From Alitiscatomonas aceti (GTDB taxonomy: Bacteria; Bacillota; Clostridia; Lachnospirales; Lachnospiraceae): a stretch of 9,485 bases of DNA. Location: assembly GCF_025567195.1 (NCBI RefSeq), contig NZ_JAOQJF010000056.1, positions 1 through 9,485 of the forward strand, in the 5' to 3' direction. Under the pieces are notes generated by a model. It was given only the letters and a program-made list of their open reading frames with translations, had not been told where the DNA came from and ran no database searches. Position numbers and translations under genes: made by a program. Positions 1 through 5,060 of this stretch are shown here, piece after piece; positions within the stretch are counted from its first letter, which is position 1; each line of letters starts with the position of its first letter.

Positions 1-94
1 TGATTATCGTACACCATACGAAGCCCGGATGGCAGCGTAACTGATTCATGATATTTTTTAGCCACAAGTGTTACAAAAATGCTTGACCACAACA
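1..94 (+). mobile_element. Right end of a probable IS (IS3-like), interrupting topB
   Basis: Topoisomerase III homology stops exactly at 94/95. The foreign part, read inward from the junction, begins TGTTGTGGTC, so the element ends in CA on the plus strand, as IS3 and IS481 families do. A plus-strand reading frame ends at 40, leaving 54 bases of non-coding end, which is usual for such an IS. CCACAA occurs twice (62-67 and 87-92) and could be part of transposase binding sites. The same TGTTGT tip occurs at 9401 in the matching orientation. The family assignment is inferred from 13 visible codons and the tips; the left part lies outside the window. Confidence 0.5.
2..40 (+). CDS. C-terminal tail of a probable DDE transposase (partial)
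   Basis: The open frame entering the window reads DYRTPYEARMAA and stops with TAA at 38-40. The pattern (G/D)Y(R/K)TPYE near the C-terminus recalls the end of rve-type transposases (IS3, IS481, IS30 groups), where a similar motif follows the catalytic core. Twelve residues cannot prove the family. Its position just inside an IS-like end, and the fact that it runs opposite to the ICE genes, support the reading. Confidence 0.4.
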   Translation, partial: DYRTPYEARMAA

Positions 95-547
95 ATATTC
101 CGTTCCAGACCTGAGGTTTTCAAAGCCCTCCTTGATTGCTACATCTTCCATCGAGGAAATCCAAAGCCGCTCAAACGGCTTTCTGCACCCGGCTTTGTGG
201 TACACCAACCGAAAGATCAGCTCGCCCTCACGACCGGCATCTGTTGCACACACAAGACTCGCAACATCTTCTCTGGCCATGAGCTTTTTCAGAATCCCAA
301 ACTGTTTCTTCGTACCGGCAGAAACCTCATACTGCCAGTCCATCGGGAAGATAGGAAGGTCTGCATAAGCCCATTTGCTGTACTTCGCATCATAGACTTC
401 CGGCTGTGCCAGCTCCACCAAATGCCCTACACACCAGCTGACCACATATCCGTTTCCCTCTAAGTAGCCATCCTCACGCTTGGCAGCACCTAACACTTTG
501 GCAATGCTCTGTGCAACCGAGGGCTTTTCAGCCAAAACTAATTTCAT
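95..547 (-). pseudogene. topB: DNA topoisomerase III, N-terminal 151 codons, interrupted by an IS
   Basis: This is a type IA topoisomerase of the kind carried by Firmicutes ICEs, which relaxes or decatenates single-stranded-containing DNA and probably acts in element DNA processing. The start MKLVLAEKPSVAQ is the classic TOPRIM opening with Glu7. ATDAGREGEL at about 101-110 carries the metal-binding acidic residues, and RLWISSM follows at 128. ATG at 547 is chosen because AAAGGAG lies 9 bases upstream; an ATG at 553 would be only 3 bases from it. Codons match the family up to GTEY at 148-151. The frame then runs seven foreign codons to a TAA ending at 71. Family members are several hundred residues long, so the active-site Tyr domain is missing and the product should be inactive. 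It lies downstream of fic and the DUF4366 gene on the same strand. Confidence 0.9.
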
Positions 548-658
548 TTGCATCTGCTCCTTTCGCAAAAAAATTAGCAGCCACACACCGTAGTGCATGA
601 CTGCTATGTAAAAAGTTCGGAAAGAATTTTTGCAACCTGACACAATTTTCTGTTTTAT

Positions 659-714
659 AATCTCCGTCATCGTAAAAATATCTACCTCATCTGTATATGA
701 AATGAGGTAGATAA
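659..714. repeat. Left inverted repeat of the fic cassette
   Basis: The reverse complement of 659-714 matches 1769-1824. The first 17 bases (TTATCTACCTCATTTCA) and the last 12 (ATGACGGAGATT) are identical, and the intervening stretch is exactly 27 bases in both copies. The middle 27 bases do not align directly; each contains the AT(C)TACCTCAT motif, but in opposite orientation. Equal spacing of two exact blocks argues against chance. Confidence 0.7.
679..713 (-). terminator. Terminator-like hairpin after fic
   Basis: Perfect 12-base arms (679-690 and 702-713) are separated by an 11-base loop and followed on the minus strand by TTTTT (678-674). The hairpin begins 13 bases after the fic stop codon. 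The stem is A+T rich with only four G-C pairs, so termination may be weak and topB may be read through. Both arms are copies of the same ATGAGGTAGATA motif found at the fic promoter, so the site may also bind a regulator. Confidence 0.55.
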
Positions 715-726
715 ATAATTTATGAC

Positions 727-1767
727 TTAGATTTTTACATATCCTGTAGCCGGACCTGAACCGACCTTCGCAATGTACTCACTCTTAACTAAATCTGCCA
801 GAGTGCGTTCCACCGTGGTTTTGCTTATATCAGGGTGAGCATCCATAATTTCTTTCTTTGTGATTTTACCAACTTTCTGATCAATCATCGCTTTAATTCT
901 TTCGGGCTTAGAAAGAGTGCGGTTCTTTAAATGTTCTACACGGCTTTCAAATTCATTATATGCTTTCAGCATGATACCCAGATAATACTTAACAAAAGGC
1001 TCATAGCTGTTCTCATTTTCATGCCATCCTGTCGAACTTGCCTGCAATGCTTCATAGTAAGTTTCCTTTGTTTTTTCAATCAACATTTCCATGCTGACAT
1101 ATTTTCCTACAATATATCCTGCCTTATAGTACAAAAGAAGCGACAGTAAACGGCTCATGCGTCCATTTCCGTCATTGAAAGGGTGGATACAGAGGAAATC
1201 CAGAATAAACATAGGTATCAAAAGTAATCTATCAATTTTATCAGTATTCCATGCTTCTAAAAACTGTCTGCACAATTCATCCATAGCTTCCGCAGTCTGA
1301 AAGGCAGGAACCGGAATAAACCTTGCTTTCTGGTGACCTTCTGCATCTGTTTCTGCAATTACATTATCAGCATTTTTATATTCTCCACCGGAACCGGCGT
1401 AGGAATACAAATCACGATGAAGCTGTAAAATAATATTAGGTCTGGGCACAATATACTCATAGCTTTCGTGGATTGTAGAAAGCACCTCTCGGTAACCTGA
1501 GATTTCCTGCTCAGATCGGTTTCTTGGTTCTGCCTTTTGGCTGACCAATTCTTCCAATCTCTTATCTGTTGTATAAATACCCTCAATACGGTTAGAAGCA
1601 CCTGTACTTTGAATCAAAGCGACTTCAAGAAGGGTTTTCAATTCATCAATATTAGCTTCCAAAAAAAGCTCTTGCTTACCTTTGTGCTCATGAATTTTTC
1701 CGATCATCTGCACAATTTCAGGAGTAAGCAACTTTTCTGGCTCTTTTATATAATCAAAAGCTCTCAT
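727..1767 (-). CDS. Fic family protein AMP-transferase, class II type, with winged-helix tail
   Basis: Fic enzymes transfer AMP from ATP to hydroxyl groups of target proteins. The catalytic signature HPFNDGNGRMSR is complete at 195-206, with catalytic His195 and phosphate-binding Gly/Asn/Arg residues. SNRIEG at 58-63 fits the inhibitory (S/T)xxxE(G/N) helix, here N-terminal to the Fic core, which is class II (self-inhibited, no separate antitoxin needed). Residues about 285-346 look like a winged helix-turn-helix (KKEIMDAHPDISKTTVERTL), common in this family and able to bind DNA. The ATG at 1767 has GAGG 8 bases upstream, inside a repeated motif. The gene has its own promoter and terminator-like hairpin and is more A+T rich than its neighbours (a sampled 60-base line is 37% GC, against about 42% in the VirB4 gene). 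It sits between the DUF4366 gene and topB, which in related elements are often neighbours, so it looks like added cargo. The target is unknown. Confidence 0.9.
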   Translation of the reverse strand: MRAFDYIKEPEKLLTPEIVQMIGKIHEHKGKQELFLEANIDELKTLLEVALIQSTGASNRIEGIYTTDKRLEELVSQKAEPRNRSEQEISGYREVLSTIHESYEYIVPRPNIILQLHRDLYSYAGSGGEYKNADNVIAETDAEGHQKARFIPVPAFQTAEAMDELCRQFLEAWNTDKIDRLLLIPMFILDFLCIHPFNDGNGRMSRLLSLLLYYKAGYIVGKYVSMEMLIEKTKETYYEALQASSTGWHENENSYEPFVKYYLGIMLKAYNEFESRVEHLKNRTLSKPERIKAMIDQKVGKITKKEIMDAHPDISKTTVERTLADLVKSEYIAKVGSGPATGYVKI

Positions 1768-1768
1768 G

Positions 1769-1803
1769 TTATCTACCTCATTTCAGAATTATCTACCTCA
1801 TTT
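1769..1803 (-). promoter_or_regulatory. Two direct operator-like repeats over the fic -10 and ribosome site
   Basis: On the minus strand AAATGAGGTAGATAA occurs twice without change (plus-strand 1789-1803 and 1769-1783), with a 20-base period, so both copies face the same side of the helix. The upstream copy overlaps the -10 hexamer. The downstream copy supplies the GAGG ribosome site 8 bases before the ATG. A further copy with one change and opposite orientation lies at 1833-1845, and an exact copy lies beyond the fic stop at 700-714. Binding by the Fic winged helix itself is an inference. Confidence 0.6.
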
Positions 1804-1824
1804 TACTCTAAAATGACGGAGATT
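1769..1824. repeat. Right inverted repeat of the fic cassette
   Basis: This is the counterpart of 659-714 in inverted orientation: exact 17-base and 12-base blocks separated by 27 bases. The repeat covers the fic ribosome site, the -10 hexamer and most of the promoter spacer, while the -35 hexamer lies mostly outside it. The unit enclosed by both repeats, outer ends included, is 659-1824, about 1.17 kb. Confidence 0.7.
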
Positions 1825-1828
1825 TCAA
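1800..1828 (-). promoter_or_regulatory. Sigma-A-type promoter of fic
   Basis: The minus strand shows TTGAAA (1828-1823), a 17-base spacer, and TAAAAT (1805-1800). Each hexamer differs from consensus at one position and the spacing is ideal. Transcription would begin near 1793, leaving a leader of about 25 bases before the ATG at 1767. Confidence 0.65.
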
Positions 1829-1851
1829 TGGGATGAGGCAGATAAATTTTC

Positions 1852-1866
1852 CAGTCACTATGACTG
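1852..1866. repeat. Short perfect inverted repeat upstream of fic
   Basis: CAGTCA, a 3-base loop and TGACTG form a perfect inverted repeat about 25 bases upstream of the fic -35. It could be a small operator or a chance palindrome. No partner copy was seen elsewhere in the window. Confidence 0.35.
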
Positions 1867-1910
1867 AAATAATAGTATGCACACCTACCACACAGCATAT
1901 TCAAGAGATC

Positions 1911-1947
1911 GCTTTCAAAAACACAAAATATTTTATTTCTTGAAAGC
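1911..1947. repeat. A+T-rich inverted repeat between the DUF4366 gene and fic
   Basis: GCTTTCAA (1911-1918) and TTGAAAGC (1940-1947) are perfect inverted arms around an A+T-rich centre that itself holds the palindrome AAAATATTTT (1925-1934). In RNA of either strand it could fold into one long weak hairpin. It lies in the 234-base gap between fic and the DUF4366 gene, which otherwise holds the fic promoter and one more hairpin and shows no small gene with a ribosome site. Confidence 0.4.
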
Positions 1948-1961
1948 AGATGCTATGTAAA

Positions 1962-1979
1962 GGCAATCCGAAGATTGCC
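1962..1979 (-). terminator. UUCG-capped hairpin after the DUF4366 gene
   Basis: In minus-strand RNA, GGCAATC and GATTGCC form a perfect 7-base-pair stem closed by the stable C(UUCG)G tetraloop. It lies 22 bases after the stop codon at 2002-2004. The following bases are UUUACA, so the U-tract is short. It may terminate weakly or protect the 3' end of the conjugation-operon message. Confidence 0.5.
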
Positions 1980-2001
1980 CCAGGCATCAAGCCTATCCTG
2001 T

Positions 2002-3078
2002 TTACACAGGTTCATTATCATCTACATCGACGGAGCTATCTGCATCATCGTCCTCAAACTCCGGATCGTACCCATAGTCCTCATCATCGTCCACATAATC
2101 AGCATCCGGGTCAGGCTTTGCCGCTTCCTGTTCCTTCTTCTTTTCCTGGACTTTCTTAAATACGAAGAATCCACCACCACAGGCAAGCACAATCAGAGTA
2201 AGAATCGCTGGGAGCATATTCGAGGATTTTGGCTTTTCCTCCGGCGCCGGTTCTGTAATTTCAGGAACTGTTTCAACCACTTCCGGCTTTGTTTCCTCAA
2301 TCGGCTTGGTGAACTCTGCAACTTCTTCCTCGTCCATCAGCTTGAGCAGGTCAGCTTCATCCACCTGATTCAGAAAATGCACGGTTTCCTCGCCCTTATC
2401 ATCACGGTCAATGATGATATAGAAGTAGTTTCCGTTTTTGGTTACAGCAGTAATGAACTGCTTTCCACTTTTCGTAGGTGAACCAACATCGTCAACCAGA
2501 GTCAGATTGCCGTCAGGAGTAAGGGCAGGTTCGCTTGTGTCCGTGTTCTGCATGAACGCACTCATAAACATCATAAGCAGCGCCATATCCATTTCGCTGT
2601 TCTGTTCGGCTTTTTCAATCAGTTCCAGATAGTCACTGTGAACATAACCGTTCTTTTCAGGCACAGTGATCTGATACCAGTCACCCTCAACACCGACCAC
2701 CACAACTTCCTCGCCGGGACGGAGCTGGTCGATGATTTCATAATTCATGCCTGCACCGGTACGCACATTCAAACGGGAACCGCTCGTTACCACCTTGCCA
2801 GTTCCCATGTTATTATCCTCGGATTCCTCTGCACCGTAAGTCCATTCTTTACCATTGAAAGAAAAAACCACCGTGCCATCCTCATTGACGGTCACGGTGT
2901 AGGGAACTTCCTCGGAAGTCTTATCTTCGGTCTTTTCAGGGACAGTTTCCACGGTTTCTGCCTTTTCCGTAGTAGTGGTTGTTGCACTCTCATCGGAGTA
3001 GGCAAACACCGTTGTCGAAAACACACCCATGCACATCGCAAGTGCCAGCAGCATGGCACTGAATCTCTTAAATCTCAT
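2002..3078 (-). CDS. SH3b plus DUF4366 protein, CD1107-type mobile element protein
   Basis: The 358-residue product has a signal peptide (basic MRFKRF, hydrophobic 8-21, likely cleavage near VFA at 24-26). A Thr/Glu-rich linker follows, then a bacterial SH3 domain at about 94-153 (SRLNVRTGAGMNYEIIDQL, GDWYQITV, NGYVHSDYL), the DUF4366 region from about 160, a membrane segment at 288-307, a Lys-rich stop-transfer stretch, and a very acidic tail (323-358). It should be anchored in the membrane with the SH3b domain outside, possibly touching peptidoglycan. The start at 3078 is chosen over an in-frame ATG at 3096 because the AGGAGG site lies between them, 9 bases before 3078. It overlaps the end of the DUF4315 gene by 11 bases, which suggests coupled translation. 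The exact role in conjugation is not established. Confidence 0.88.
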   Translation of the reverse strand: MRFKRFSAMLLALAMCMGVFSTTVFAYSDESATTTTTEKAETVETVPEKTEDKTSEEVPYTVTVNEDGTVVFSFNGKEWTYGAEESEDNNMGTGKVVTSGSRLNVRTGAGMNYEIIDQLRPGEEVVVVGVEGDWYQITVPEKNGYVHSDYLELIEKAEQNSEMDMALLMMFMSAFMQNTDTSEPALTPDGNLTLVDDVGSPTKSGKQFITAVTKNGNYFYIIIDRDDKGEETVHFLNQVDEADLLKLMDEEEVAEFTKPIEETKPEVVETVPEITEPAPEEKPKSSNMLPAILTLIVLACGGGFFVFKKVQEKKKEQEAAKPDPDADYVDDDEDYGYDPEFEDDDADSSVDVDDNEPV

Positions 3079-3325
3079 TCTGCGTTTCCTCCTCATTCAT
3101 AGTATTGATCGTATCAGGCTTCGGAGCCATATCCGCTGCAAACATACGGAGCAGCTCAGAAAGCTGTTCGGGATTCAGATTCGCAGCATGAACCATCTCG
3201 TGAATTTCGGAATTTTCCTCCTCACGGTATCTGCGTTCCAGATCTTTTACTCTGACATCCCATTCAGCCCGTTTCTTTCGAGCTTTCTCAAGGTCTGCAC
3301 CAATTCTGTCTAATTTGGCACTCAA
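3068..3325 (-). CDS. DUF4315 small coiled-coil protein
   Basis: The 85-residue product is almost wholly charged and helical: residues about 3-45 have a heptad-like pattern (LDRIGADLEKARKKRAEW, VKDLERRYREE), followed by HEMVHAANLNPEQLSELLRMF, typical of DUF4315 proteins of Clostridia ICEs. The start codon is TTG at 3325, with AGGAGG 8 bases upstream; no in-frame ATG fits. It lies 13 bases after the NlpC/P60 gene and overlaps the DUF4366 gene by 11 bases, so it is in the middle of the operon. There is no signal peptide or membrane segment. Its function is unknown; its conserved place between two wall-facing proteins hints at a scaffold role. Confidence 0.85.
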   Translation of the reverse strand: MSAKLDRIGADLEKARKKRAEWDVRVKDLERRYREEENSEIHEMVHAANLNPEQLSELLRMFAADMAPKPDTINTMNEEETQNEI

Positions 3326-3338
3326 TCGACATTCCTCC

Positions 3339-5057
3339 TTAGTTTTTGATTCTGCCGAAGCAGTAAAAATGTTGTTGCCAGTAATTCGATTCGATAGAAG
3401 CGTAGGAAATGGGGTTTCCGCAGTGGATCATCATACCATTGCCAACATAGATACCAACGTGTGATGCACCGGAGGTATCATAAGTGCCTTGGAAGAAAAT
3501 CAAATCTCCCGGCTTGGCAGAACTTTTGGGAATAATATCGCATACGCCCATCAAACCGTTTGCGGTCAATCGTCCAACACTCCAACCGTTGCCACAGTGA
3601 TTGATTACATAGGAAACAAACCCGGAGCAGTCAAAGGAAGTGGAGGGGCTGCTTCCACCCCACACATACGGGTATCCCAGATACTTCTCGGCTTCACGAA
3701 TCATATTGGCAAATCGTGTGTCCGTCAGAGCTTCGCCCGGAATGTCATAGTCGGTGTACTCGCCGCCAGGGGTGGCGTAAATGTCATTTCCGAAAATATC
3801 CGGTCTGTTGCCCCTTGTCTGAAGCAAAATTCTATATCGCTCCATATCATCTTCCGACAATCCGGAATTTGAAATCACACTGTCCAAGCCCTTATTTCTG
3901 AGCTTCACTTTCAGAATATAATATTCGTAATCTTCTTCCTCTGTTGTTGTCTCTCCCGTTTCAGGATCAGTAGAAGATGTTGTTCGTGTACGAATCTCTA
4001 CTACTTCTGTGAGGGTCAGCTCATATTGTTGCTCAAACAGCCATTGCAGGGTAGCCTGCACCTCATCTCTGGTGTAGTCCTCGAATTTTACCGTCAGATA
4101 TGCCGCAAGCTCATAAGGATTGTGGTTGATTTCATCAAGGTCATACCGGTACTCGTCATATCCGCTATGAGTACGCTCGATATTATTGATTTCATTGCGG
4201 AGCGCAGCTTCCAAAGCCTTGTAATCATTGTCCGCACCGATAATATCTTCCTCTTTTGCGGTAAAAGAAGTTCCCAGAACGATCTGTGTGCCGCCTTGGA
4301 ACATAGCCGAACAAGACGAGAACATCCCTGAGAGGATCATAAAAAGCAGTCCAGCAATCAAAACAAACAGGATCGTTTTAGAGTGTGTGGTGCAAAACTC
4401 CATCGCTTTCTCTGTAATCGTTTTGGTGCTTTGGGTTGCTTTCTTTGTTGCTTTAGCGGCAGTTTCTTTCGCTGTCCCTTTGCCTGCCTTCGCCGCTGCA
4501 TACTCCTTTTTGATTGCCTGTTTTTGTTTCCATCGGGAAATGGGATTAGAAGCGGCATCGGGGTTGTCCTTTTTGAACTTCTCATACAGGGCATTTACAT
4601 TTGCCTTATCTGATTTTTCTACCAGCTTTTCTGCCTTGTCGTAGGCTTTCAGCTTGTGGCTGTAAACGGCATGATCGACGGTATATGCAGTGGATTCAAC
4701 AGCCTTGGTCGTTTCCTGCACAGCTTGAACGCCGATATTATCATCCTCATATTCTGACACCGCCTGATGTGCTTTGGATGTGAGCGTGACTGCGGCACCA
4801 CGGCTTGCCATGTGCTTTGCCACAGATGGGCGCTCGATTTCCGTAAACTCCGCTTTTTCAAAACGGAGCTTTGCTTTACGGGAACCGGCTGCATCTGTTT
4901 CCAGCTTTAGCTTCGGCTTTGCCTTTTTGGAAGCCAATTTGTCTGCCGCTTTCTCAGCCTTATCAACCGCCTTATCTGCACGGTCGGCAGCTTTCTTCAC
5001 ACGAGAATCTGCAAGGTCATCTTCGGTAAAACGGAGTCGTGTAGGTCTTTTCGCCAT
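3339..5057 (-). CDS. Membrane-anchored NlpC/P60 peptidase, CD1108-type conjugation protein
   Basis: This 572-residue protein should cut peptidoglycan stem peptides to let the mating channel through the wall. Residues 1-220 are basic and rich in Ala/Lys (AVDKAEKAADK), probably cytoplasmic. A membrane segment at 228-248 (TILFVLIAGLLFM...) follows. A middle domain at about 265-420 contains a Glu/Thr-rich stretch. The NlpC/P60 domain at 447-572 has YPYVWGG, the catalytic Cys in DCSGF (Cys477) and the His in SHVGIYVGNG (His533); His545 in MIHCG is the likely third polar residue. The ATG at 5057 has AGGAGG 8 bases upstream, overlapping the VirB4 stop codon; the genes are 3 bases apart. The VirB1/Tn916 Orf14-like role is inferred from domain and context. 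The gene is intact. Confidence 0.92.
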   Translation of the reverse strand: MAKRPTRLRFTEDDLADSRVKKAADRADKAVDKAEKAADKLASKKAKPKLKLETDAAGSRKAKLRFEKAEFTEIERPSVAKHMASRGAAVTLTSKAHQAVSEYEDDNIGVQAVQETTKAVESTAYTVDHAVYSHKLKAYDKAEKLVEKSDKANVNALYEKFKKDNPDAASNPISRWKQKQAIKKEYAAAKAGKGTAKETAAKATKKATQSTKTITEKAMEFCTTHSKTILFVLIAGLLFMILSGMFSSCSAMFQGGTQIVLGTSFTAKEEDIIGADNDYKALEAALRNEINNIERTHSGYDEYRYDLDEINHNPYELAAYLTVKFEDYTRDEVQATLQWLFEQQYELTLTEVVEIRTRTTSSTDPETGETTTEEEDYEYYILKVKLRNKGLDSVISNSGLSEDDMERYRILLQTRGNRPDIFGNDIYATPGGEYTDYDIPGEALTDTRFANMIREAEKYLGYPYVWGGSSPSTSFDCSGFVSYVINHCGNGWSVGRLTANGLMGVCDIIPKSSAKPGDLIFFQGTYDTSGASHVGIYVGNGMMIHCGNPISYASIESNYWQQHFYCFGRIKN

Positions 5058-5060
5058 ACA

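Noticed and set aside
1..94. A group II intron end in topB
   Set aside because: The sequence after the break does not show a GTGYG-type intron start on the topB strand, and the plus-strand transposase-like tail fits an IS better.
548..670. A 41-codon N-terminal extension of topB
   Set aside because: Family members begin at MKLVLAEKP, and the ribosome site lies inside the extension, 9 bases before the ATG at 547.
4880..5000. Repeated Ala/Lys/Asp codons at the start of the NlpC/P60 gene as a DNA repeat
   Set aside because: The repetition is of amino acid type in a helical basic region; the bases are not a tandem repeat.
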